DNA of 64,000 bases from Leptospira hartskeerlii (GTDB lineage: Bacteria > Spirochaetota > Leptospiria > Leptospirales > Leptospiraceae), in assembly GCF_002811475.1 (NCBI RefSeq), contig NZ_NPDL01000005.1:313595-377594 (forward strand). The letters are read 5' to 3'. Shown here one piece after another: positions 45,632 to 54,097 of this stretch. Under the pieces are notes generated by a model that had not been told where the DNA came from, searched no databases, and saw only the letters and a program-made list of their open reading frames with translations. The translations under genes were made by a program, and so were the position numbers. Every line of letters starts with the position of its first letter. Within the stretch, counting starts at the first letter, position 1.

Positions 45632-46744
45632 ATGGATTTAGAAACCGGCTATTTAGTTTTTGGAGCGGCATTTGGCTGTATCTGGTCTTTAGGGATCTTA
45701 CTTTCTCCTGCTTCTTTGGGGGAGAGGACCAGAGCGGCCCTTATCATGTTCTTTTCTTCCCTTTGGCTTGTAGGAGGTGCAACATTTCTTTCAGGTTTGG
45801 TCAAAACTTATCCGGTTTTGTATGGGATACATATTCCTTTTGCGTTAGGGATTGCTCCTCTTCTTTACATCCACTTTCAGATCACTCTGCTCGGACTCGA
45901 GATTTCTATAAAAGAGATCCTTCTTCATTTTCTACCTAATCTACTCTGCGTAATTTTACTTCTACCTTTTTGGTTAGGCGGGGAAGAATTTAGACTTCGC
46001 GCATTACAAGAGATTACACAGGGTAAAAGTTATTCGAGTATTCTAGCGTTTTTACAGATTACTCCTAAAATTTCCATCCTTTCCTATTTTTTACCTTTGC
46101 TTTGGATGTACAGAAGTTACTTATTTCGTTCGGAACAAGACGAGAATGAAGAACGGGCCAGAAGAATGTTTTTAATCTTCATATGCCTAGTTTGTTTTGT
46201 GATCTTTTGGGGACTCACAGGCTCTATTTTAAGAAGAATAGAATTCGTAAAAGAAAGTATATTCAGTCTTCCAGTTCTTTTAGTAGTCGGATTTTTACTT
46301 TCTCAAAGGGAGCCGAATTGGTTAGGCTTTGTGGGAAAAAGTCTAAGAGAGGTCCGTTATAAAAAATCCAGGCTAAAAGGAATGGATGAATCTAAGATCA
46401 AGGACCGTTTAGAAACATTGATGAAGAGAGAGAAAGTTTACGCGGACGAAGACCTTACACTTTCTCAACTTGCAGAAGAATTGGGACTGAGCAATCACCA
46501 ACTTTCTGAATTTTTAAACCAACGTCTATCTATGAAATTTTCTGATTATATCAATTCATGGAGAATTGAAGAAGCTAAGGTTTTACTCTTAGAAGATACG
46601 GAACGGTCTATTTTAGCAATTTCTGAATCAGTCGGATTCAATTCTAAATCAGCATTCAATGAAGCATTTAAGAAATTTGCGGACTCTACACCTAGCGAAT
46701 TCAGAAAAACAGCGATCTTATATAAGGCTTCGTTAAAATTTTAA
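45632..46744 (+). CDS. 7TM-AraC-type transcriptional regulator
   Basis: 370 aa. Seven predicted membrane segments cover residues ~1-225 (e.g. LVFGAAFGCIWSLGILLS, ILLHFLPNLLCVILLLPFW, LIFICLVCFVIFWGL, SLPVLLVVGFLLS). The C-terminal ~100 residues are an AraC-type two-helix-turn-helix DNA-binding domain (LTLSQLAEELGLSNHQLSEFLNQ; ILAISESVGFNSKSAFNEAFKKF; TPSEFRKT). Membrane-bound regulators of this layout are common in Leptospira and Bacteroidetes. It starts 41 bp after glpD and ends just before the second acyl-CoA ligase, which may be its target (inference). Confidence 0.9.
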   Translation: MDLETGYLVFGAAFGCIWSLGILLSPASLGERTRAALIMFFSSLWLVGGATFLSGLVKTYPVLYGIHIPFALGIAPLLYIHFQITLLGLEISIKEILLHFLPNLLCVILLLPFWLGGEEFRLRALQEITQGKSYSSILAFLQITPKISILSYFLPLLWMYRSYLFRSEQDENEERARRMFLIFICLVCFVIFWGLTGSILRRIEFVKESIFSLPVLLVVGFLLSQREPNWLGFVGKSLREVRYKKSRLKGMDESKIKDRLETLMKREKVYADEDLTLSQLAEELGLSNHQLSEFLNQRLSMKFSDYINSWRIEEAKVLLLEDTERSILAISESVGFNSKSAFNEAFKKFADSTPSEFRKTAILYKASLKF

Positions 46745-46785
46745 AATTCGCACGTCCTGAGTTATACGCCAGGACGACAAATTTT
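46743..46785 (+). terminator. Hairpin after 7TM-AraC gene
   Basis: CGTCCTG (46753-46759) pairs with CAGGACG (46770-46776), and outer AAAATT (46743-46748) pairs with AATTTT (46780-46785), overlapping the stop codon. Probable intrinsic terminator or attenuator upstream of the acyl-CoA ligase gene. Confidence 0.65.
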
Positions 46786-46824
46786 CAAATGCACTTTATA
46801 CTTTCCTCCATCCTAGGAGGTGGC

Positions 46825-48738
46825 ATGAAAACTCTTGCCGATTTATATCAATCGTCCAAAAATAAATATGGGAATCAATCCGCGTTTCTCACTAAAAATT
46901 CCTCAGGAGAATTCGAATCTGTAGGATATTCTGAATTGTACGAGTTAGGACTACAATTAGGGACTGCGCTTATAGAATTAGAATTTCCGTATCAGGGACA
47001 TGCTGCCATTCTTGCAGACAACCGTTTGGAATGGATCATTGCCGATTATGCGATCGTAATGGCGGGTGGAGCGGATGTTCCGAGAGGTACAGATGTTACC
47101 GATTCGGACCTGAATCATATTCTTCCTCATAGCGGTGCAACGATCGTATTTGCAGAAAACGATTCAGTACTAAAGAAACTCTACCAAAACCAAAACTCTA
47201 TCCAAAATGTACATACAATTATTCTAATAGATAAGAATGCTAAGGGTACTGGAAAGGAACTCAGGTTTTGGGATCTAGTGCAACGAGGAAAAGAACTGAG
47301 AGAAACTGGTAACCGTGAGATGGAGAATAGAATATCCCAAATCCAAGAGGAAGATCTTTTCACACTGATCTATACTGCCGGGACCACTGGTCGTCCCAAA
47401 GGAGTTCCTTTAACTCATAGAAATATCATGTCCCAGATCAATCGTATCCCGATTAAACTCGAAGCAGGAGAAAGGATCCTTTCCATTCTTCCTGTATGGC
47501 ATAGTTTTGAGAGAATGTTCGAAATGGTATGTATCTATTTCGGAGCTGGTACGTATTATTCTTCCGTTAGAACTCTGAAGGAAGATCTAAAAAAAGTGAA
47601 ACCTACATTCATGGCATCTGCGCCTAGACTTTGGGAAAGTGTATACCAAGGGATTTACGCGACTGTGGCTAAGTCTTCCGGTATAAAACAATATCTTTTT
47701 CATGCAGCACTCTTCTTTTCTTCGAATATTCAGTCTGCAAAAAGATGGCTTGGCTTTAGAGAATTGGATCTGACTGGGAGAAACGCAATCGTTTCCTTTT
47801 TTGTGGGGATTTTCAAAGTTCTACAATATATTTTGAATATTCTTCCAGCCACACTGCTGGATCTGATCGTGCTAAAAAAAATCCGTCAGGCAACCGGCGG
47901 AAAATTGAAAGGAACTGTGTCCGGTGGAGGAGCCCTTCCTATTCACGTGGATAAATTTTTCAATGCGATAGGTATCCAGGTTTTGGAAGGATATGGTCTT
48001 ACTGAAACTTCTCCTGTAATCTCTGTTCGTATTTTAGACCAGGCAGTGATGGGAACTGTAGGTCCTTTGTATAAGGGAACTTCTATACGCATTATGGATC
48101 CAAACACTTCTAAAATTCTTTGGGCCACAGAAGAGGGAGGACCTAAAGGATACGGTATTAAGGGTGAGATTCATGTAAAAGGGGATCAGGTCATGTCCGG
48201 ATATTATCATGATGAAGAGAATACTCGCAAAGTGATGAATGATGGATGGTTCAATACCGGAGACCTAGGAATGATGACTTACAATGATTGTTTGAAAATT
48301 GTAGGTAGGACAAAAGAAACAATCGTTCTATTGGGTGGAGAGAATGTGGAGCCAGTCCCGATCGAAAATATTCTAAGCCAATCCGAATTCATACTTCAAT
48401 GTATGGTGATTGGTCAGGATCAAAAATATCTTTCTGCTTTGATCGTTCCGAACCCTGAATTTTTTCCTGATTACAAATCTGGAATAGGTTTTAGCTCTGC
48501 GGAAGAAGAGGCGAAATGCGCGGTGAAAATCCAAGGAGTAATTAAAAATTCAATCTCTTCAACGAATGGATTCAAATCATTCGAAAGGGTAGTGGACTTT
48601 AGATTATTGCCTAAACCATTCGAAACTGGAGATGAACTTACTGCGAAACTTTCAGTGAAACGACATGTTGTGACGGACAAGTATTCAGGATTGATCAGAG
48701 ATATTTATTCAGGTAAGAAGGAAGAAGTTTTGAGATAG
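46825..48738 (+). CDS. Long-chain fatty acid-CoA ligase (AMP-forming), second paralogue
   Basis: 637 aa from ATG 46825, chosen because AGGAGG is ideally spaced; an earlier in-frame ATG at 46789 has no such site. Activates long-chain fatty acids. YTAGTTGRPKG (variant of the SGTTG loop, Ser to Ala), EGYGLTETSPV, GWFNTGDLG and [10 protein letters not shown] are present. Lacks the ~36-residue hydrophobic insert of the 7622-9664 paralogue. Convergent with the TetR gene, from which a 150-bp repeat element separates it. Confidence 0.92.
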   Translation: MKTLADLYQSSKNKYGNQSAFLTKNSSGEFESVGYSELYELGLQLGTALIELEFPYQGHAAILADNRLEWIIADYAIVMAGGADVPRGTDVTDSDLNHILPHSGATIVFAENDSVLKKLYQNQNSIQNVHTIILIDKNAKGTGKELRFWDLVQRGKELRETGNREMENRISQIQEEDLFTLIYTAGTTGRPKGVPLTHRNIMSQINRIPIKLEAGERILSILPVWHSFERMFEMVCIYFGAGTYYSSVRTLKEDLKKVKPTFMASAPRLWESVYQGIYATVAKSSGIKQYLFHAALFFSSNIQSAKRWLGFRELDLTGRNAIVSFFVGIFKVLQYILNILPATLLDLIVLKKIRQATGGKLKGTVSGGGALPIHVDKFFNAIGIQVLEGYGLTETSPVISVRILDQAVMGTVGPLYKGTSIRIMDPNTSKILWATEEGGPKGYGIKGEIHVKGDQVMSGYYHDEENTRKVMNDGWFNTGDLGMMTYNDCLKIVGRTKETIVLLGGENVEPVPIENILSQSEFILQCMVIGQDQKYLSALIVPNPEFFPDYKSGIGFSSAEEEAKCAVKIQGVIKNSISSTNGFKSFERVVDFRLLPKPFETGDELTAKLSVKRHVVTDKYSGLIRDIYSGKKEEVLR

Positions 48739-48739
48739 G

Positions 48740-48892
48740 ATGTTGGAATTCCAACATGAATGAAAAACGCCGCCCCCACCCTAGCTTTGGGTGGTGGGGA
48801 GTGGCTCGTGGGAGCGCTCCGCCCCTATATCATATAATCCTAATCTTTGCAATTGATTTTTCAGGCTCAGTCCTTGTTGGAATTCCAACAAG
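48740..48892 (+). repeat. ~150-bp intergenic repeat element, copy A
   Basis: Bounded by palindromes ATGTTGGA-AT-TCCAACAT (48740-48757) and CTTGTTGGA-AT-TCCAACAAG (48873-48892). It contains the G/C-rich stem CCACCC/GGGTGG near 48777-48792, then CGTGGGAG and CCCCTATA. Copy B (63692-63843) is the same arrangement in reverse orientation. It fills nearly the whole gap between the convergent acyl-CoA ligase and TetR genes. No open reading frame inside deserves to be called a gene. Confidence 0.75.
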
Positions 48893-48911
48893 TTTCTCAA
48901 GTCTTAAAATT

Positions 48912-49490
48912 TCAGAAAGTAAAAGTGTTCGCGAGAACCACTCCCATAAAATCTTTCACTACTTCCGCTACCTCATCCAGTTTTATGGAATCTTGGTCTA
49001 CGATCCTTTGGCCCACTGTTCCTAAAATAATACTGATCAAAAGTCTGTTTAAATTCGGATTAGTGATCCCTAAATGTTTTGTGATGATGGTTACGTATTC
49101 TTTCATCGCTTCTGCGATCAGTTGTTTTTCTTCTTCATGATTTTTTAATCTTGAAACGTCACAGATGATATAAAGGAGATTTTGGAAATAAGTTTCTCTG
49201 TCCTTTACCATTGTAAAAAGAGCTTCTACTCTTTTTTCGATCGTTTGGTTATCTTCTCCCTTTGAATAAACCTGCAATTCTTCGATGTCTTTGTTGAGTA
49301 CGAACTTTACGAGTTCTTTAAATATATCTTCTTTAGTGGAAAAGTAGTGGTAGAGAGTTCCGGTGGAAACATCCAGTTCGGTAGCGATTTCTCGCATTGA
49401 GACAGCCGAATATCCTCGTCTGGCCAAAATATCCACACATTTAGAGAGAATCTCCGCTTTGTATTTTTCGTGATTTACGATTTTGGGCAT
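48912..49490 (-). CDS. TetR-family transcriptional regulator
   Basis: 192 aa. N-terminal helix-turn-helix (ILARRGYSAVSMREIATELDVSTGTLYHYFSTKEDIF) is unmistakable; the remaining helices form the ligand pocket. Neighbouring acyl-CoA ligase and patatin genes suggest a fatty-acid or acyl-CoA responsive repressor, like FadR/FabR-type TetR proteins (inference). The gene reads away from the patatin gene's end; both are on the minus strand with ~105 bp between. Confidence 0.92.
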   Translation of the reverse strand: MPKIVNHEKYKAEILSKCVDILARRGYSAVSMREIATELDVSTGTLYHYFSTKEDIFKELVKFVLNKDIEELQVYSKGEDNQTIEKRVEALFTMVKDRETYFQNLLYIICDVSRLKNHEEEKQLIAEAMKEYVTIITKHLGITNPNLNRLLISIILGTVGQRIVDQDSIKLDEVAEVVKDFMGVVLANTFTF

Positions 49491-49595
49491 TTCATGCTGT
49501 CCTGAAGAGTGTTTTCTTTTTACTGTTTTCGCTATTTCTAAGGCTCATTTCGAGGAGGAAAGGGGAACTATTCCTCTTTTGAAGGAGCAAGTTAA

Positions 49596-50603
49596 TTATT
49601 TTATTTGTTCGAAAAAAGAATGCAAGTGTTTTTTCCAGTTTGGGTCAAGATGACTTAAGATCCTTTCCTTTTGATCCTCCGCATCCTTACGTCCTGTCTC
49701 GAATGCATACCTCACTAGGCTTGGACTAGTATAATCAAACCCTTGCTCTATAAATGGTCCATCAGGAGAAACAAGCAATGTGTCCGATAAGACTGAGGGC
49801 GATTTTCCTACCAAGGTTGTAGGTTCGTAAAATACTCCTATCTTAGGGAGGTCAGAGGAGAAGTTTTCTAGGAGGAGATTATTAGTTAAGCCCCCGTCCA
49901 GATAATAATTCCCGTTAAAACTTTGAAGCGGTAATACTGGGAAGGCGGAGCAAGAGTTCATTACAATTTGGGTAATTGTTTCAGGATCGGTTAGGTCCTT
50001 CTCCGTAAAAACTTTTTCTCTCCATCCCCAATCTTTCATCTTTTTTATAACTTCGAAAGGTTGTTCTCCCTTTCTTCTTAAAGTCTCGTCCTTAAAATAA
50101 GCACGAATGATAGAAGCTGCCTTAGCAAAAAGGATCCTCTGGATCGGCTGACCCTTTTTGTTTTTATCCAAACTTTCATTCGGGATTTCTACGGTGTGGA
50201 TCCTGATCTTTGCGGACTTGGAGATGAGTTTGGAAAATCTAAGACAGTATTCTACGGTCCTTCTTGCAATCCCATGATGAGGGAAGGGTGCGCTGATCCT
50301 TAGAAGTCTATTCCAGTAAAAGTTTTTAGGATTTCGTTTAGTAAGTTCTTGGAAGTAATTCGAACTATCTTCTTCCGTTTCGGATAAAGTGCTGATTGCC
50401 ATGGCAGCTCCGGCGCTTACTCCGGAAACTTCTTTAATTTTAAGACCCCAGGTCCTTAGTGTATATGCAAAGCCCAACCCATAAAACGCTTTGATCCCAC
50501 CTCCCGCGATTGCAAGAGCGATTTCCTTTTTAGTTCCTAGTTCTTGCCATGCGGTCCGGATACCGCTTTTTAATTTGGTTTCTATAAAAAAGAGCGGGTT
50601 CAT
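49596..50603 (-). CDS. Patatin-like phospholipase
   Basis: 335 aa from ATG 50603, chosen because AGGA lies just upstream; the frame continues to a TTG at 50630 with no SD. Oxyanion GGGIKAFYGLGF, nucleophile elbow GVSAG, and the catalytic Asp in DGGLTNN are present, giving the Ser-Asp dyad of patatins. No signal peptide, so cytoplasmic or peripheral. Likely hydrolyses acyl chains of phospholipids, supplying the nearby acyl-CoA ligase. Follows the divergent thioesterase gene. Confidence 0.88.
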   Translation of the reverse strand: MNPLFFIETKLKSGIRTAWQELGTKKEIALAIAGGGIKAFYGLGFAYTLRTWGLKIKEVSGVSAGAAMAISTLSETEEDSSNYFQELTKRNPKNFYWNRLLRISAPFPHHGIARRTVEYCLRFSKLISKSAKIRIHTVEIPNESLDKNKKGQPIQRILFAKAASIIRAYFKDETLRRKGEQPFEVIKKMKDWGWREKVFTEKDLTDPETITQIVMNSCSAFPVLPLQSFNGNYYLDGGLTNNLLLENFSSDLPKIGVFYEPTTLVGKSPSVLSDTLLVSPDGPFIEQGFDYTSPSLVRYAFETGRKDAEDQKERILSHLDPNWKKHLHSFFEQIK

Positions 50604-50700
50604 TTTCCTACATAATGGTTGTGTCACCAAATCATGGCAATTTTAATTTGCCCGAATCCAATTTCTTTACAAGATCGGAATATAGAATAGGAGATCCACT

Positions 50701-51162
50701 TTGGCGAATCAAAAAGATTTAGAAGATATGCAGAAAGAATGGGAGAAGTTTTCTAAGGCCGCACCTGGTTTGAAGGTCCCTCCTCCTGCTTTCAAGGAAC
50801 TGTCCGGTGAGTTCGTTTCTTATGTAAGGAAGAAGGAGATGGTCTGCAGTTTTTATGTGGAGCCTAGATTCTCCAACCCAATGGGAGTTTTCCAAGGTGG
50901 ATTTTTAGCGGCTGCATTCGATAATACTTTCGGTCCATTATGCTATTTGGCTGCGGGTAAACCTACTACCACTTTAGAATTAAGTGTTAGTTATATTCGC
51001 ATGGTAAAAGAAAACCAAAGGATCACGGTGCAAGCGAAGGTAGTCGCAAGAGGTAACCAACATATTTATCTAGAAGGAGAAGCTTTCGACGAAGAAGGTA
51101 AACTTCTTGCCAAGTCCACTACTCAAGTTTTGATCTTAAGACTTCCGGGCGGGGCCGCTTGA
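50701..51162 (+). CDS. PaaI-type hotdog thioesterase
   Basis: 153 aa. The hotdog core includes FSNPMGVFQGGFLAAAFDNTFGPLC (helix with the catalytic-region Gly-Gly-Phe) and TTLELSVSYIRMVKENQRI. Hydrolyses acyl- or aryl-CoA esters. Start is TTG at 50701 with GGAG upstream. It is divergent from the patatin gene by 97 bp and ends 3 bp before the convergent voltage-sensor-like gene. Confidence 0.86.
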   Translation: MANQKDLEDMQKEWEKFSKAAPGLKVPPPAFKELSGEFVSYVRKKEMVCSFYVEPRFSNPMGVFQGGFLAAAFDNTFGPLCYLAAGKPTTTLELSVSYIRMVKENQRITVQAKVVARGNQHIYLEGEAFDEEGKLLAKSTTQVLILRLPGGAA

Positions 51163-51165
51163 ATA

Positions 51166-52014
51166 TTAAGTTTCTGGAATCGAAGGGGGAGAAGTTACTT
51201 CCTCTTTCGGTTCCGTGATCCTCTCTAAAGGAAGTTTTTTTACGTGTTCCGCCATTTCTTTTAGAATGTTTGCAGTGATATCTTTCATAATGTCACCGAT
51301 TACTTCCGTTTCCAGAACTTCCGCGATCATTCTTCCGATATCTTCTCCTAATTTATGAGAGATCTGCGACATGAAAGGTATCTTGGATAATTCTTCCAAT
51401 AAAAACTTAGATTGTAAGGACTCGTTTACCTTGGAGTTGAGTTGATCATTATGTTTGGAGATGGCTTCTTTTGCGAGATGGCTATAATCTAGCCTAAGCA
51501 TTACTTCTTCCACTCTTTCCAAAGAATGTAGAAATACTGCATCTGCAATTGTGTCCACGATCACATCTCTGAATCTGAATGTGATCTCTCTAGTTAATAC
51601 TTCGCTTACATTCTGTCCAGAAGTCCCGAATCTATAAAATGCAATTGCTAGTTTGACCCCTCTTAAAAGTAAGAATGGTCTCAGGAAATAAAGAGGGATA
51701 ATACCTATTAATTCGTACCAGTTTGTTCTCAAATATTTTTTGATGTCTTTTTTTTGACGAACCTTGATCCAAACTTCTATTCCCCATAAAAATATGACGA
51801 ATAGATCGAATGCGAGAACGTAGGCTGGAATATCCTTGTGGATGAATTCCTTGTATGAGTTTACGAATAATAAAAAGAATACGTCGATTGCAGCTAGGCT
51901 TAAAAGAAAATAATCTCTTGCACTACCTGGTAAAACACTTCTCCAATATTTTACAGTTCGTATGAAGTTTCGGATTTTAGAGGATTTTGCCGGGTGGGAA
52001 TTTGCTTCCGCCAT
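51166..52014 (-). CDS. Membrane protein resembling a voltage-sensor domain, no pore
   Basis: 282 aa. Four membrane segments near residues 30-135. The order S1, S2 with WGIEVWIKVRQKKDIKKYLR, S3 with NWYELIGIIPLYFL, then LLLRGVKLAIAFYRF with spaced basic residues looks like the S1-S4 voltage-sensing unit of ion channels. No pore helix or selectivity filter follows; the C-terminal half is helical and charged. It could be a sensor or a mechanosensitive-like protein. The similarity is by reading only. Divergent from the NYN gene. Confidence 0.65.
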   Translation of the reverse strand: MAEANSHPAKSSKIRNFIRTVKYWRSVLPGSARDYFLLSLAAIDVFFLLFVNSYKEFIHKDIPAYVLAFDLFVIFLWGIEVWIKVRQKKDIKKYLRTNWYELIGIIPLYFLRPFLLLRGVKLAIAFYRFGTSGQNVSEVLTREITFRFRDVIVDTIADAVFLHSLERVEEVMLRLDYSHLAKEAISKHNDQLNSKVNESLQSKFLLEELSKIPFMSQISHKLGEDIGRMIAEVLETEVIGDIMKDITANILKEMAEHVKKLPLERITEPKEEVTSPPSIPET

Positions 52015-52088
52015 GTGCCATTGTCCGATTCGGTTCGGTGTTTACAAGTTTTTCCAAAACATACATTCTGGTCACTAGTTTTAAAGGG

Positions 52089-52580
52089 ATGCATTTAGTC
52101 GTAGACGGTTTCAACCTGATTTACAAAATTCCTGAATTGGAAGAGTATATGTATTCCAATCGATTGAGGGATGCCAGAGTAGGCCTCCTGAGAATTTTGG
52201 AATCTTATTCTTCTAAGCTTAAAAGCTCTAAGGTCCATGTTTTCTTCGACGGTAAAAAAGAAAAAGGGAACGAAACCAAAGAAGATTCATACGGAAAAAT
52301 ACGGGTATATTTCAGCCAGGAAAGAAAGGCGGATGATTTGATCAAAGAATATATCAAATATGCTCCGAGGCCTGCTGATCTATTCGTTGTCACTTCCGAT
52401 CAGGAAATTTTGGCTTTTGCAAAAAGACTGGGAACAAAACCTATACTATCCGAAGAGTTCGTAAAAAAAATAGAAAGCGCCTTAGCGGATAAACCGACTC
52501 GGGAAGAAAAGGACTCGGGCGCAAAACTTTCTCCGGGAGAGATTCTCTACTGGAAGGAACTATTCAAGAAGGGAAAGTAA
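52089..52580 (+). CDS. NYN/PIN-like (YacP-type) ribonuclease
   Basis: 163 aa from ATG 52089 (AAAGGG just before it); the frame extends upstream to 51987 but overlaps the divergent gene. MHLVVDGFNLIYK, VHVFFDGKK, ADDLIKEYIKY and VVTSDQEILAFA supply the four acidic residues of the PIN/NYN fold as seen in YacP/Rae1-type proteins, which cut mRNA on the ribosome. It ends four bases before the MBOAT gene, so it shares an operon with MBOAT/DUF1574 pair 2. Confidence 0.87.
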   Translation: MHLVVDGFNLIYKIPELEEYMYSNRLRDARVGLLRILESYSSKLKSSKVHVFFDGKKEKGNETKEDSYGKIRVYFSQERKADDLIKEYIKYAPRPADLFVVTSDQEILAFAKRLGTKPILSEEFVKKIESALADKPTREEKDSGAKLSPGEILYWKELFKKGK

Positions 52581-52584
52581 AAGA

Positions 52585-54084
52585 GTGCTCTACAATTCGA
52601 TCTTATTTTTCGTTTTTTTCTCTATCGTTTATACTATCTATTGGGTCCTTCCGGAAAAGAAAAGATCCGATTTTTTACTCATTTCGAGCGGTATCTTTTA
52701 TATTGTAGCTTCTTCTACAATCTTAAGCGGTATCTATTTCTTTCTTCATTTTTTGATTATCGTTCTATTCAATTACTTCGCTTACTTTAAGATCAGAACT
52801 TCCGAAAAGGCTAAAGCTTGGATGATCTTTGCAGTTCTTCTGAACGCGATTAACCTGGGTTTCTTTAAATATTTCTATTTTATGAATAGAATACTTTTTG
52901 ATCTTACAAAATATCCTTTTTTTGACGAAGTTCCAAGAATATTGCAGATCTCTCTTCCATTAGCGGTGAGTTTTTACAGCTTTCAGATGATTGCCGCAGC
53001 TGTGGACGCATATAGAAAACCGGAAGGAGAATTGATCGGTCTCAAACAATATCTTGGTTTTGTAATATTCTTTCCCGTATTGATCGTGGGGCCAATTTTA
53101 AGGACAAAAGATTATTTTGTAAATATTGGACATTTGAATCCGGACAAGGATAAGATTGTCCGTGCTTCTTATCTAATGATCTCTGGTTTGATCAAAAAGA
53201 TACTGATCGCGGATCCCGTGGCAGGTGTGATCGCTCCAGTTTTTTCGAATCCAGGTCAGTACGATAATCTTTCGTTAGTTTTAGCAGCATTCGGATATGC
53301 GATACAAGTTTATTGCGATTTTTCTGGACTTACCGATATGGCAAGAGCGGTCGGTCTATATTTCGGATTTGAACTTCCTGAAAACTTCAATGCACCTTTG
53401 TTTTCTCCATCCGGAAGAGAATTGTGGCAGAGATGGCATATGAGTCTCTCTTTCTGGCTTAGAGATTATATTTATTTTCCTTTGGGCGGAAGTAAAAAAG
53501 GGGAATGGCGCACTTACCTAAACCTGATCATTACAATGACAGTGGGTGGAGTCTGGCATGGAGCGGATTATACATTTATTGCGTGGGGATTTTATTGGGG
53601 AGTTATACTCGCTTTCGAAAGATTTTTAGTAGGTAAGTTCGGCTGGAATGACGAAGATTCCAAAAGTAAAATTCTCAATTTTTTAAGGATACAATTTGTA
53701 TTCTGTTTATTCTCTTTCAGTGCTATATTGTTCAGAGCAAACTCTGCTACTAAGATGCTCCAGCATGTAGTGGGACTCGTGACCAATACACAGGATTATC
53801 TTTCTGCTTCTTTACAATCCTTAGGTTTCGGCTGGATAGAAAATTCAATTTCCTTGGTAACCGGACCTTCTCCTTTTATCTTAGAATCTATGAAGAATAT
53901 TGAAAAAATAGGATATTCTTATTTGGGATTTATCGTATTTCATTGGATCCAATCCAGAAAAGATCTATTATTACAATGGGGAAAAGGAAAGGATTGGCTC
54001 GTTGTAGCTTGCGGCGTGGGGACGGTCTTTGCAATCGCCTTACTATCGGAAGATTCCGGAGCTTGTATCTATTGCCAGTTCTAG
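52585..54084 (+). CDS. MBOAT-family O-acyltransferase (AlgI/DltB-like), copy 2
   Basis: 499 aa with the same motif chain as copy 1: GPILRTKDYF, WQRWHMSLSFWLRDYIYFPLGG, and the catalytic His in GGVWHGADYTFIAWG. Start is GTG at 52585 with GGGAAAG upstream. It has a longer C-terminal region with extra hydrophobic segments. Immediately followed by an SGNH-like gene, so the module is duplicated in this window. Whether the two modules have different acceptors cannot be told. Confidence 0.92.
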   Translation: MLYNSILFFVFFSIVYTIYWVLPEKKRSDFLLISSGIFYIVASSTILSGIYFFLHFLIIVLFNYFAYFKIRTSEKAKAWMIFAVLLNAINLGFFKYFYFMNRILFDLTKYPFFDEVPRILQISLPLAVSFYSFQMIAAAVDAYRKPEGELIGLKQYLGFVIFFPVLIVGPILRTKDYFVNIGHLNPDKDKIVRASYLMISGLIKKILIADPVAGVIAPVFSNPGQYDNLSLVLAAFGYAIQVYCDFSGLTDMARAVGLYFGFELPENFNAPLFSPSGRELWQRWHMSLSFWLRDYIYFPLGGSKKGEWRTYLNLIITMTVGGVWHGADYTFIAWGFYWGVILAFERFLVGKFGWNDEDSKSKILNFLRIQFVFCLFSFSAILFRANSATKMLQHVVGLVTNTQDYLSASLQSLGFGWIENSISLVTGPSPFILESMKNIEKIGYSYLGFIVFHWIQSRKDLLLQWGKGKDWLVVACGVGTVFAIALLSEDSGACIYCQF

Positions 54085-54097
54085 GCAGGAAATAATT

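Noticed and set aside
48756..49025. 89-codon plus-strand frame starting in the repeat element
   Set aside because: It begins inside a palindrome of copy A, runs through the G/C-rich stem and into the antisense of the TetR gene. Composition is not protein-like.
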